A stretch of DNA of 64,000 bases, taken from Umezawaea sp036375055. Lineage in GTDB: Bacteria; Actinomycetota; Actinomycetes; Mycobacteriales; Pseudonocardiaceae. The notes beneath the pieces were generated by a model, which saw only the letters and a program-made list of their open reading frames with translations, made no database searches and was not told where the DNA came from. The stretch is taken from contig NZ_DASUSQ010000146.1 of NCBI RefSeq assembly GCF_036375055.1, forward strand, positions 1 through 64,000. The letters are read 5' to 3'. Below are positions 23,545 to 31,828 of the stretch, one piece after another (the stretch's first letter is position 1; every line of letters begins with the position of its first letter). The position numbers were made by a program, and so were the translations under genes.

Positions 23545-24228
23545 TCACTCCCCCGGCGCGCTGAGCCGAACCCCGACCCCGCGCACGGCGTGCAGGTAGC
23601 GGACGTCCTGCGCGGTCTCGCCGAGCTTGCGGCGCAGCCAGGACAGGTGGACGTCGACCGTCTTGTCCGGGCCCCCGTAGGGCAGCCGCCACACCTCGGT
23701 CAGCAGCTCGCGCTTGCCGACCACCTCGCCCGCGCGGTTGGCCAGGTAGAGCAGCAGGTCGAACTCGCGGGGCGTCAGGTCGAGCGCGCGGCCGTCCAGG
23801 CTCGCCCGGCGCGACCTCGGGTCGATCCGCAGCCCGCCGACCACGACCGCGCCGTCCTCGGTGTGCTCGCCGCCGCGCCGGAGCACCGCCCGGACGCGGG
23901 CGTCGAGCTGCGCCGCGCCGAACGGCTTGACCAGGTAGTCGTCCGCGCCCGCGTCGAGCACCGCGACGATCTCGTCCTCGCCGTCCCGCGCCGTCGCGAC
24001 GACGACCGGCACCCGGCTCACCCCGCGCAGCATCCGCAGCACGGTGACGCCGTCCAGGTCGGGCAGCCCGAGGTCGAGCACCACGAGGTCCGGGCGGTCG
24101 CCGACGGCCCGCTCCAGGCCCGCGAGCGCGGTCGGCGCCCAGGTCACGGCGTGGCCGCGGTCGGAGAGCCCGCGGATGAGCGCGGTGCGGATCCTCGGGT
24201 CGTCCTCGATCAGCAGCACCTGTGCCAT
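23545..24228 (-). CDS. OmpR-family response regulator
   Basis: A 227-aa regulator: receiver with EDDPRIRTALIRGL, phospho-Asp in LVVLDLGLPDLDGV, VATARDGEDE, and DDYLVKPFGAAQLDARVRAVLRR; then a winged-helix output with LDLTPREFDLLLYLANRAGEVVGKRELLTEVWRL and TVDVHLSWLRRKLGE...YLHAVRGVGVRL. Transcribed with the sensor kinase downstream. Divergent from a small secreted-protein gene 93 bp away, which may be a target. Confidence 0.94.
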   Translation of the reverse strand: MAQVLLIEDDPRIRTALIRGLSDRGHAVTWAPTALAGLERAVGDRPDLVVLDLGLPDLDGVTVLRMLRGVSRVPVVVATARDGEDEIVAVLDAGADDYLVKPFGAAQLDARVRAVLRRGGEHTEDGAVVVGGLRIDPRSRRASLDGRALDLTPREFDLLLYLANRAGEVVGKRELLTEVWRLPYGGPDKTVDVHLSWLRRKLGETAQDVRYLHAVRGVGVRLSAPGE

Positions 24229-24320
24229 GCCCGGAACGGTAGGGCACCCGGTGCCCCCGCGCGGGTGCCTTAGGAGTCCGTTAGGAGCGCCTTAACGGGC
24301 GGGGGCGGTTTACTGGTCCG

Positions 24321-24794
24321 GTGTCCCGTCACTGGTCCGGCCGCACCCGAGCGCTCACGGTGGTGCTCGCCTGGGCGGTCGCGCTCGGAGCCGCGACGGT
24401 CGTCGGGACGACCGCCGTGGACGCGATCGGCAGCGGCATCGTCGGCGCGGGCCAGGAGCCGCTCAGCCAGGCCGAGGTGGACGCGCGGCTGTCGGCGACG
24501 CCCGCCGCCCCCACCCCGCCGACCACGTCCTCGTCCGCACCGGCCCCGACGACGACCACCACCGCGACGGCCGTCGAGCCGGTGGTCCTGACCAGCCCCG
24601 GCGGGTCGATCATCGCCCGCTGCACCGGCGGCGAGGTCGAGGTCGTCTCCGCCATGCCCGCCCAGGGCTTCCAGACGCGGCCCGACCCCGGTGCCCACCA
24701 CCCGTCGATCAGGTTCTTCTCCGGCCGCGCCAGGGTGGAGGTCCGGCTGCGCTGCGTGGACGGCGTGCCGAAGGCCGAGGTCAGGCACCGCTGA
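24321..24794 (+). CDS. Small secreted/anchored protein, unknown function
   Basis: A 157-aa protein with an N-terminal hydrophobic segment (ALTVVLAWAVALGAATVVGTTAV) acting as signal or anchor, a Thr/Pro/Ser/Ala-rich linker (about 60-85), and a C-terminal beta-rich part with two cysteines (IIARCTGGEVEVVSAMPAQGFQTRP... and VRLRCVDGVPKAEVRHR) that may form a disulfide. No family I recognise by name. Divergent from the OmpR-type regulator gene, so probably controlled by it. The last 14 bp overlap the convergent rsbP gene. Confidence 0.75.
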   Translation: MSRHWSGRTRALTVVLAWAVALGAATVVGTTAVDAIGSGIVGAGQEPLSQAEVDARLSATPAAPTPPTTSSSAPAPTTTTTATAVEPVVLTSPGGSIIARCTGGEVEVVSAMPAQGFQTRPDPGAHHPSIRFFSGRARVEVRLRCVDGVPKAEVRHR

Positions 24795-25962
24795 CCGGCG
24801 GCACGCCCAGCGCCAGCACGGCGGTGTCGTCGTCCAGCCCGGTGCCGAACCCGGTCAGCAGCCCGCGGACCGCCTTCACGGTGTCCGCCGAGCCCATCGG
24901 GGCGATGGCGGCGGCGAAGTCCAGCAGCGCCTCGTCGCCGTAGCGGGAGCGGTCGGCGGCGATCCGCGCCTCGGTGAGGCCGTCGGTGTAGAACAGCAGC
25001 GTGTCGCCCGGCCCCAGGGTCACGGTGCGGGCCACGAAGCGGGCGTCCGGCAGCACGCCCACCAGTTGGCCGCCGACGAGGTCCTGCGGGTGCGCCGTGC
25101 CGTCCGCGCGCAGCAGCAGCGCCGGGGGGTGCCCGCCACCGGCCAGCGCGACGGTGCAGCCGTCGGCGGTGCGCGTGAGCACGCCGAACACCACCGTGCA
25201 GAACCGGCGGCCGTCCTCCTGCCGCAGCACGGTGTCCAGCGTGCGCAGCACGGCGCGGGGATCGGAGTCGTGCACGGCGGCGGCCCGCAGCGTGTAGCGG
25301 GCGATCGACGTCACCGCCGCGGCCCCTGCTCCCTTGCCGCACACGTCGCCGAGGAACAGCCCCCACCGGTCCTGGGCCAGCGGGAACAGGTCGTAGAAGT
25401 CGCCGCCGACCTCGTCGACGGACGCCGGGTGGTAGTACGCGGCCACCTCCACCCCCGGCACGTGGGCCAGGGCGGGCGGCAGCAGCGACCGCTGGAGGGT
25501 CGTGGCGAGCCGCTGGTACCGGTCCCGCTCGCGGTCGGCCTCCCGGCGGGCCCGCAGCAGCTCCTGCTCGTAGGTCCGGCGGTCGCGGGCGTCGAACAGG
25601 GTCGTCCGGATCACCACCGGCTCGCCGTCCTCGTCGCGGCGGACCACGGACGTGGCCAGCACGGGCAGCCTGCGCCCGTCGGCGGCGACCAGCTCCAGCG
25701 CGACCCCGCCGATCTCGCCCTGCATCCGCAGCAGCGGCGCGAAGTGCGTCTCGTGGTAGATCCGGCCGCCGACGGTCAGCAGGTCGGTGAACCGGCGACG
25801 GCCGACGACCTCCTCGCGGGAGTAGCCGAGCCAGGACAGCAGCGTCGCGTTGACCCGCGCGATCCGCCCGTCCAGCGACGTGGACAGGTACCCGCACGGA
25901 GCGTTCTCGTAGAGGTCCTCCAGGCTCTCGCGCGGCAGCGCCGTGGTGGGCTCCCCGGTCAT
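24781..25962 (-). CDS. rsbP: PAS + SpoIIE/PP2C phosphatase, RsbP-like
   Basis: A 393-aa cytoplasmic protein: N-terminal PAS domain (about 12-120: LEDLYENAPCGYLSTSLDGRIARVNATLLSWLGYSREEVVGRRRFTDLL), a coiled-coil linker (YEQELLRARREADRERDRYQRLA), then a PP2C-type phosphatase with TLQRSLLPPALAHVPGVEVAAYYHPA, metal-binding VGGDFYDLF, GDVCGKGAGAAAVTS and LFYTDGLTEA. This is the RsbP layout; RsbP dephosphorylates the STAS anti-anti-sigma factor under energy stress. ATG 25962 overlaps the stop of the upstream RsbQ-like gene (ATGA), so the frame upstream of it is a shadow. The STAS protein at 17779-18147 is a plausible substrate. Confidence 0.9.
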   Translation of the reverse strand: MTGEPTTALPRESLEDLYENAPCGYLSTSLDGRIARVNATLLSWLGYSREEVVGRRRFTDLLTVGGRIYHETHFAPLLRMQGEIGGVALELVAADGRRLPVLATSVVRRDEDGEPVVIRTTLFDARDRRTYEQELLRARREADRERDRYQRLATTLQRSLLPPALAHVPGVEVAAYYHPASVDEVGGDFYDLFPLAQDRWGLFLGDVCGKGAGAAAVTSIARYTLRAAAVHDSDPRAVLRTLDTVLRQEDGRRFCTVVFGVLTRTADGCTVALAGGGHPPALLLRADGTAHPQDLVGGQLVGVLPDARFVARTVTLGPGDTLLFYTDGLTEARIAADRSRYGDEALLDFAAAIAPMGSADTVKAVRGLLTGFGTGLDDDTAVLALGVPPVSGA

Positions 25963-26765
25963 CCGCTCGCTCTCACGGCGAAGGGGATGATCGCCGCGGC
26001 GGTCGCCTCCGGCGCGCTGAGCTGCGGGCAGTGCCCGGTCGCGTCCAGCGTGACCAGCTCGCTGCCGCGGATCCGGTCGTGGACGAACGCCCCGACCTCC
26101 GGTGGCGCGATGGCGTCGTGGGCGCACTGGACGACCAGCGTCGGCACGGTCACGCGCTCCAGGTCGGCCCGGTTGTCCGACAGGAACGTGGTGCGCGCGA
26201 ACACCCGCGCGATGCGCGGGTCCGTCCGGCAGAAGCTGTTCTCCAGCTCCTCACCCAGCTCGGGGCGGTCCGGGTTGCCCATGATCACCGGGGCCATCGC
26301 GGCGGACCAGCCCAGGTAGTTGCTGTCCAGCGAGTCCAGCAGCTCGTCGATGTCCGCCGCGCTGAACCCGCCGCGGTAGTCGCCCTCGTCGACGTAGCGG
26401 GGCGACGGGGTGAGCAGCACCAGCCCGGAGAACAGCTCCGGCTCCGCGACCGCGGCCAGCACGCCGATCATGGCGCTCACCGAGTGCCCCACCAGCACGA
26501 CCGGGCCCGCCCCCAGGTCGCGGCAGACCCCCACCACGTCCTCGGCGTACCCGTCGAGCGAGGAGTACCGGCGCTCGTCCCAGGCCGCGAGGTCCGACCG
26601 GCCTGCCCCGACGTGGTCGAACAGCACCACCCTGAAGTGCTCGCCCAGCGCGGGGACCACGAGCCGCCAGAGGTTCTGGTCGCAGCCGAAGCCGTGGGCG
26701 AGCACGAGCACCGGTCCGTCCTCGCGACCCTTCACCACGACGTTGTTCCTCGCGCGTACGTCCAC
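25959..26765 (-). CDS. rsbQ: Alpha/beta hydrolase energy-stress activator, RsbQ-like
   Basis: A 268-aa alpha/beta hydrolase that follows Bacillus subtilis RsbQ (269 aa) along its length: RNNVVVKG, HGFGCDQNLWR, VVLFDHVGAGRSDL, RYSSLDGYAEDV, nucleophile in VGHSVSAMIG (S95), FSGLVLLTPSPRYV, NPDRPELGEELENSFCRTDP, TFLSDNRADL, acid Asp in LVVQCAHDAIAP, and His in DATGHCPQLSAP. RsbQ acts on a small hydrophobic compound and activates RsbP. GTG 26765 has CAGGA 7 nt upstream and gives the correct length. It overlaps rsbP by 4 nt. The pairing is the reason for the call. Confidence 0.92.
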   Translation of the reverse strand: MDVRARNNVVVKGREDGPVLVLAHGFGCDQNLWRLVVPALGEHFRVVLFDHVGAGRSDLAAWDERRYSSLDGYAEDVVGVCRDLGAGPVVLVGHSVSAMIGVLAAVAEPELFSGLVLLTPSPRYVDEGDYRGGFSAADIDELLDSLDSNYLGWSAAMAPVIMGNPDRPELGEELENSFCRTDPRIARVFARTTFLSDNRADLERVTVPTLVVQCAHDAIAPPEVGAFVHDRIRGSELVTLDATGHCPQLSAPEATAAAIIPFAVRASG

Positions 26766-26845
26766 GACTGCATCCTGCCACTCCCCCTCGTGGTGCGCGT
26801 GGTCACAGTCCGGAACCGGCGGGCCCCCGCCCTCGACCGGTTGTC

Positions 26846-28729
26846 GTGCGCGCACTGTTCAGGGCTTCGGGTTGGTTCGCGGCGGCGGCCGTGGTCGTCG
26901 TGGTGGTCGCGGTGATCGGCGGCGACGGGCACGCCGCGCTCGGCGACAGCGATCCGGGGGCGCTCGTCCGGTACGCCACGGCCGTGGCGCGGCTGGTGGC
27001 CGACGCCACGGGCGCGCTGTGCGTCGGGGCGCTGGTGTTCGCCGCCTTCCTGGTGCCACCGGGCCGATCCGGGGTGCTCGACGTCGGCGGGTACGCGGCG
27101 CTGCGCACCGCGGGACGGGCCGCGACCGCGTGGTGCGCCGCGGCGGTCGCCCTGGTGCCGCTGGGCGTCGCGGACGCGTCCGGCCAACCTCTGTCCGAAG
27201 TGGACGGTGCACTGCTCGCCGCGCTGGAGGGTCCGAAGGCCTGGGCCGTCACGGCGGCGGTGGTGCTGGTGGTCGCCGTGGGCTGCCGGGTGGCGCTCAC
27301 CTGGCCGACCGCGGTGGCCCTGCTGGCCGGGGCGGTGTTCGCGCTGCTTCCCCCGGTCGTCACCGGTCACGCGTCCGTCGGCGAGGACCACGACCTCGCG
27401 TCGAACGCGGCGGCGGCGCACGTGGTGGCGGCGGCGGTGTGGCTCGGCACGCTGGTGGTGCTGCTCGCGCACGTCCGGCGCGGTACCGGGCACGCCGACC
27501 TCGCCCGCCGCCGCTACCGCGCGGTGGCCGCGGCCTGCTGGGGTGTGCTGGCCCTCTCCGGCGTCGTGCAGGGCCTCGTGCTGGTGGCTCCCGCCGACCT
27601 GCTGACGACGCTGTACGGCGGGCTGCTGCTGGGCAAGGTGCTGCTGCTCGCGGCGCTCGGGCTGGTGGCCGTGGCGCTGCGCCGCCGCGCGACCCGCCCG
27701 GTGCACCTGGCGGGCGTCGACCTCGCCCTGCTGGCGGTGAGCGTCGGCGTGTCCGTCGGTCTGGCCCGGCAGCCGCCGCCGGAGTTCTTCGCCGACCCGG
27801 CGACGGCGGTGGACACGCTGATCGGCTACGACCTGTCGACGCCGTTCGACCCGTTCTCGGTCCGGTTCGACCTCGTGCTCGGCACGGCGGCGCTGGTGCT
27901 GGCGGCGGGGTACCTGGTGGGCGTGCGGGTGCTGCGCCGCCGGGGCGACGCCTGGCCGGTCGGGCGCACGACGGCGTGGCTGCTGGGCTGCGCGGTCCTG
28001 CTGCTCGCCACGTCGTCGGCGATCGGCCGGTACGCGCCGGGCGTGTTCAGCGTGCACATGGTGGCGCACATGGCGTTGACCATGACGGCACCGGTGCTGC
28101 TGGTGCTCGGCGGACCGGTGACCCTCGCGCTGCGGGCGCTGCCGACGGGTGAGCACGGTCCGCGCGAGTGGCTGCTCGCGCTGCTGCACTGCCGGGTGTC
28201 GCGGGTGCTCACGACGCCCGCGGTGGCGTGCGTGCTGCTGGTCGGCTCCTACTACGGGCTGTACCTGTCACCGCTGTTCGGCGCCGCGCTGCCGTTCCAC
28301 TGGGCGCACGTCCTGATGAACACGCACTTCCTGGTGACCGGCTACCTGTTCTACTGGACGGTGATCGGCATCGACCCCGGTCCGCGCAGGCTGCCGCACC
28401 TGGGCAGGCTCGGGATGCTGTTCGCGGTCATGCCCTTCCACGCGTTCTTCGGCGTGGTGCTCATGTCCGCGCGAGAGGTCATCGGCGCGAACTTCTACCG
28501 CTCGCTGGACCTGCCGTGGGTCGCGGACCTCCTGGCGGACCAGCGCCTCGGCGGCGGCATCACCTGGGCGTCCGGCGAGCTGCCGATGCTGGTGGTGGTG
28601 ATCGCCCTGCTGGTGCAGTGGTCGCGGGCGGACGACCGGGAGGCCCGCCGGTCCGACCGGCACTCCGACGACGACCTGGCCGCCTACAACGCGATGCTGG
28701 CGAGCCTCGCGGAGGCCCGTCGGGGGTGA
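26846..28729 (+). CDS. CopD-CtaG fusion: copper-import / cytochrome oxidase assembly membrane protein
   Basis: A 627-aa integral membrane protein of two halves. The first 300 residues are CopD-like, with about eight helices and histidines in VVTGHASVGEDHD and AAAHVVAAAVWLGTL. The second half is CtaG/caa3-type: IGYDLSTPFDPFSVRFDLVLG, FSVHMVAHMALTMTAPVLLVLGGPVTLALRALP, FHWAHVLMNTHFLVTGYLFYWTVIGIDPGPRRLPHLGRL, MPFHAFFGVVLMS. Such fusions are common in actinobacteria and deliver copper for cytochrome oxidase. Start GTG 26846. Convergent with the DsbA-like gene with a shared terminator at 28724-28751; copA lies further downstream, forming a copper/thiol block. Confidence 0.9.
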   Translation: MRALFRASGWFAAAAVVVVVVAVIGGDGHAALGDSDPGALVRYATAVARLVADATGALCVGALVFAAFLVPPGRSGVLDVGGYAALRTAGRAATAWCAAAVALVPLGVADASGQPLSEVDGALLAALEGPKAWAVTAAVVLVVAVGCRVALTWPTAVALLAGAVFALLPPVVTGHASVGEDHDLASNAAAAHVVAAAVWLGTLVVLLAHVRRGTGHADLARRRYRAVAAACWGVLALSGVVQGLVLVAPADLLTTLYGGLLLGKVLLLAALGLVAVALRRRATRPVHLAGVDLALLAVSVGVSVGLARQPPPEFFADPATAVDTLIGYDLSTPFDPFSVRFDLVLGTAALVLAAGYLVGVRVLRRRGDAWPVGRTTAWLLGCAVLLLATSSAIGRYAPGVFSVHMVAHMALTMTAPVLLVLGGPVTLALRALPTGEHGPREWLLALLHCRVSRVLTTPAVACVLLVGSYYGLYLSPLFGAALPFHWAHVLMNTHFLVTGYLFYWTVIGIDPGPRRLPHLGRLGMLFAVMPFHAFFGVVLMSAREVIGANFYRSLDLPWVADLLADQRLGGGITWASGELPMLVVVIALLVQWSRADDREARRSDRHSDDDLAAYNAMLASLAEARRG

Positions 28730-28751
28730 CGGGCCTCCCGGCCCGTCACCC
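28724..28751. terminator. Bidirectional terminator overlapping both stop codons
   Basis: Perfect 12-bp inverted repeat GGGTGACGGGCC / GGCCCGTCACCC with a 4-nt loop (28736-28739). The left arm contains the TGA of the CopD-CtaG gene (28727-28729) and the right arm contains the TGA of the convergent DsbA-like gene (28746-28748). Confidence 0.85.
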
Positions 28752-29531
28752 GACCAGGTCCGCGAGCCAGTTCGCGTTCGAGATGTCCACGAGCGCGCCG
28801 CCGCTGGCCACCGTCGGCGTGCCGAAGTAGGACTGGCCGCCCTGGGTGCGCTGCAACGCGGGATCCGTGCTCGCCGCCTTGTACGCGGTCTTCACGGCCT
28901 CGTCGAACGCGCCGCCCCGGACGTCCTGCTCGAAGCTGCCGCCCACCTGGAGGTCCTTGCCCAGCGCGACGATCTGGTCCGCGGTGTAACCGGGACCGCC
29001 CTCGCGCGGCTGGGCGGCGAAGAGGCTGGCGTGGAAGTCGGCGAACCTGTCGGGGCTGTTCTTCGCCACCGACAGCGCGGCGCTCGCCGACAGCAGCGAG
29101 TAGCCCGCGGGCTTCGACTGCGCGTCGAGCAGGTTCACGACGTGGTAGCGCACCTTGATCTTCCCGCTGGTCAGCGCCTCGTCGATCTGCTCGTCGTACT
29201 GCTCCTCGAACGTGCCGCAGATCGGGCACAGGAAGTCCTCGTAGACGTCGACCACGACCGGAGCCCCGGCCTTGCCGAGCACGACCGTGCCGGTCCGCTC
29301 CTCCAGCACCGCGGGCACGCCCGACAGGCCCGCCGAGACGACGGGGATCCCGGTGCCCCTCGTCTGGGCGGCCTCCTCCTTGCCGGAGAAGATCACGGCA
29401 CCGACCACGACGGCCGCGAGCACCGCCACGACCACCACACCCGCGATGACCGCGACCCGGTTGCCCCCGGCTCCCCTGGCCTGCGCCACGGCCTTGCTGC
29501 CACGCTTCCGCGTGGCGTTCTTGCTGCTCAT
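28746..29531 (-). CDS. Membrane-anchored DsbA-like thiol-disulfide oxidoreductase
   Basis: A 261-aa protein: basic N-terminus, one membrane anchor (RVAVIAGVVVVAVLAAVVVGAVIF, about 25-48), then an extracytoplasmic thioredoxin fold of the DsbA/DsbG type with active site CPIC (102-105 in VYEDFLCPICGTFEEQYDE), a helical insertion, and the cis-Pro loop FGTPTV. It should oxidise or isomerise disulfides in exported proteins; the copper context suggests it may help with metal-centre assembly. ATG 29531 is chosen because the anchor follows directly and a purine-rich stretch precedes it; the frame is open further upstream. Confidence 0.9.
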   Translation of the reverse strand: MSSKNATRKRGSKAVAQARGAGGNRVAVIAGVVVVAVLAAVVVGAVIFSGKEEAAQTRGTGIPVVSAGLSGVPAVLEERTGTVVLGKAGAPVVVDVYEDFLCPICGTFEEQYDEQIDEALTSGKIKVRYHVVNLLDAQSKPAGYSLLSASAALSVAKNSPDRFADFHASLFAAQPREGGPGYTADQIVALGKDLQVGGSFEQDVRGGAFDEAVKTAYKAASTDPALQRTQGGQSYFGTPTVASGGALVDISNANWLADLVG

Positions 29532-29661
29532 CTGCTTTCCCGCTCTCCTGTTCTCGCCTACCCCCACCGGTCGGCCCGACGGCGCCCGAAGTTCCGGGGA
29601 ACTCCGGCGGGTCCGCACCCGACCTGTGGTGGACCCGACCGGCGAACCCGAAGGCACCACC

Positions 29662-31788
29662 GTGGACACCATCCAGGAAAGCACGACCCGGCAGGTCGAG
29701 TTGGCGATCGGGGGGATGACCTGCGCGGCCTGCGCGTCGAGGGTCTCACGGAAACTCAATCGGGTGAACGGGGTGGTCGCCGTGGTCAACTACGCCACCG
29801 AGCGGGCCACCGTGACGGCTCCGTCCGATGTGGACCTGTCGCGCCTGGTCGAGGTCGTCGCCGACGCCGGGTACACCGCCTCGCCGGTGTCGGCCCCGCC
29901 GCCGGACCCCAGCCGGGCGCTGTGGCGGCGGCTGGTGGTGGCCGTGGTGCTCACGTTCCCCCTGGGGGACCTGTCGCTGGTGGTGTCGCTGGTGCCCGGC
30001 GCGCGGTTCCCCGGCTGGCAGTGGGTGTGCCTGGCGCTCGCGCTGCCGGTCGTGACGTGGTCGGCGTGGCCGTTCCACCGGGCGGCCGCGCGGAACCTGC
30101 GGCACGGGGGCGCGTCGATGGACACGCTGGTGTCGCTGGGGGTGCTGTGCGCGTTCGGGTGGTCGCTGGTCGGGCTGTTCGGCGGTGGGCGGGGCATCTA
30201 CCTGGAGACCGCGGCCGGGGTGACGACGTTCCTGTTGGCGGGGCGGTACTTCGAGGCGCGGGCCAAGCGGACGGCCGGTGACGCGCTGCGGGCGCTGTCG
30301 CTGCTGGGGGCGTCCTCCGTGGCGGTCCTGCGGGACGGCGTGGAGGTGCGGCTGCCGGTGGAGCACCTGGCCGTCGGGGCGCTGTTCGTGGTCCGGCCGG
30401 GCGAGCGGATCGCGGCGGACGGGGTGGTGGAGGACGGACGCTCCACTGTGGACGTGAGCATGATGACCGGCGAGTCGCTGCCCGTCGAGGTCGAGGCGGG
30501 GGCCGCGGTCGTCGGCGGCACGATCGCGCTCGACGGCCGGGTGGTGGTCAGGGCCACCGGGGTGGGCGCGGACTCCTACCTGGCCAGGATGGCGAAGGTG
30601 GTGGAGGAGGCCCAGTCCGGCGACTCCCGCGCCCAGCGGCTGGCGGACCGGGTGTCGGCCGTGTTCGTCCCGGTGGTGCTGGTGCTGGCGCTGCTCACGC
30701 TGGTCGCCTGGCTGCTGCTCGGGAACCCCGGCGTGGACTCGTTCGGCGCGGCGCTGGCCGTGCTGATCATCGCCTGCCCGTGCGCGCTGGGGCTCGCCAC
30801 GCCCACCGCGCTGCTGGTGGCCACCGGCCGCGGCGCGCGGATGGGGATCCTGATCCGGGGGCCGCGGGCGCTGGAGGCCACCCGAGGGGTGGACGTGGTG
30901 CTGCTGGACAAGACCGGGACGGTGACCACCGGGCGGATGGTGGTGCGGGAGGTCCTCGGTGACGTGCTGCGCGCGGCCGGCGCGGTGGAGGCCGCGTCCT
31001 CGCACTCGATCGCGCGGGCGGTCGTGGCCGCGGCCGGTGCCCCGCTCCCCCCGGTGTCCGGGTTCCGGGCGCTGCCGGGGCTGGGGGCCGTCGGGGTGGT
31101 CGAGGGGCGCGAGGTGGTGGTCGGCCGGGCGTCGCTGTTCGACGGGTGGGTGTTCCCCGCCGAGGTCTCGGCGGTGGCCGCGGGGTGGGAGTCGGCCGGG
31201 TGGACGGTCGTCGTCGTGGGGTGGGACGGGCGGGTCGAGGGGCTGGTCGCGCTGAGCGACCAGGTGAAGCCCGGTGCCGACGCGGCCGTGCGGTCGCTGC
31301 GGGCGCTGGGGGTTCGGCCCGTGCTGGTCACCGGGGACAACGAGGGCGCGGCCCGGTGCGTCGCGGACGCGATCGGGGTGGACGAGGTCCACGCCGCCGT
31401 CCTGCCGGAGGGCAAGGTCGCGCTGGTCCGGTCGTTGCGGGCCGCCGGGCACCGGGTCGCCGTGGTCGGGGACGGCGTGAACGACGGGCCCGCGCTGGCC
31501 GCCGCCGACCTGGGGCTGGCGGTGGGCGCCGGGACGGACGTGGCGCTGGCCGCCGCCGACGTGATCCTGGTGCGGGAGGGCCTGGACGCCGTGCCCGACG
31601 CGATCCGGCTGGCCCGGCGGACGCTGCGCGTGATCCGGGAGAACCTGGTGTGGGCCTTCGGGTACAACGTCGCCGCGCTGCCCGTGGCGGCGCTGGGGCT
31701 GCTGAACCCGTTCATCGCCGGGGCGGCGATGGCGCTGTCGTCGGTGTTCGTGGTGTCCAACAGCATGAGGCTGCGGACGTTCGAGTGA
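29662..31788 (+). CDS. copA: Copper-translocating P1B-type ATPase
   Basis: A 708-aa P-type ATPase. One N-terminal heavy-metal domain with GMTCAAC (C21, C24), eight membrane helices including the Cu(I) motif IIACPCALGLATP, actuator TGES (MMTGESLPVEVE), phosphorylation loop LLDKTGTVTTG, and ATP-hinge TGDN and GDGVNDGPAL. Cu(I)-site residues near the C-terminal helices (YN in FGYNVAALP and MALSSVFVVSNSMRLR) are present. The nucleotide-domain HP motif reads SSHSIA instead of the usual S-x-HPL/I: the His is kept, the Pro is Ser. GTG 29662 is preferred; the frame is open upstream. It exports Cu(I) from the cytoplasm. Confidence 0.93.
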   Translation: MDTIQESTTRQVELAIGGMTCAACASRVSRKLNRVNGVVAVVNYATERATVTAPSDVDLSRLVEVVADAGYTASPVSAPPPDPSRALWRRLVVAVVLTFPLGDLSLVVSLVPGARFPGWQWVCLALALPVVTWSAWPFHRAAARNLRHGGASMDTLVSLGVLCAFGWSLVGLFGGGRGIYLETAAGVTTFLLAGRYFEARAKRTAGDALRALSLLGASSVAVLRDGVEVRLPVEHLAVGALFVVRPGERIAADGVVEDGRSTVDVSMMTGESLPVEVEAGAAVVGGTIALDGRVVVRATGVGADSYLARMAKVVEEAQSGDSRAQRLADRVSAVFVPVVLVLALLTLVAWLLLGNPGVDSFGAALAVLIIACPCALGLATPTALLVATGRGARMGILIRGPRALEATRGVDVVLLDKTGTVTTGRMVVREVLGDVLRAAGAVEAASSHSIARAVVAAAGAPLPPVSGFRALPGLGAVGVVEGREVVVGRASLFDGWVFPAEVSAVAAGWESAGWTVVVVGWDGRVEGLVALSDQVKPGADAAVRSLRALGVRPVLVTGDNEGAARCVADAIGVDEVHAAVLPEGKVALVRSLRAAGHRVAVVGDGVNDGPALAAADLGLAVGAGTDVALAAADVILVREGLDAVPDAIRLARRTLRVIRENLVWAFGYNVAALPVAALGLLNPFIAGAAMALSSVFVVSNSMRLRTFE

Positions 31789-31824
31789 GCGGCCCGACCA
31801 CCCCCGCTCGGGTGGCCGGGCCGC
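31789..31824. terminator. Bidirectional terminator between copA and paoC-like gene
   Basis: 15-nt arms GCGGCCCGACCACCC and GGGTGGCCGGGCCGC (14 of 15 pair) with a 6-nt loop, immediately after the copA stop and just before the stop of the convergent molybdopterin subunit gene. Confidence 0.75.
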
Positions 31825-31828
31825 GCGG

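Noticed and set aside
24329..25897. 522-aa minus-strand frame over rsbP and the small secreted protein gene
   Set aside because: Shadow of rsbP in another frame; Arg/Gly/Pro-rich with no domain motif.
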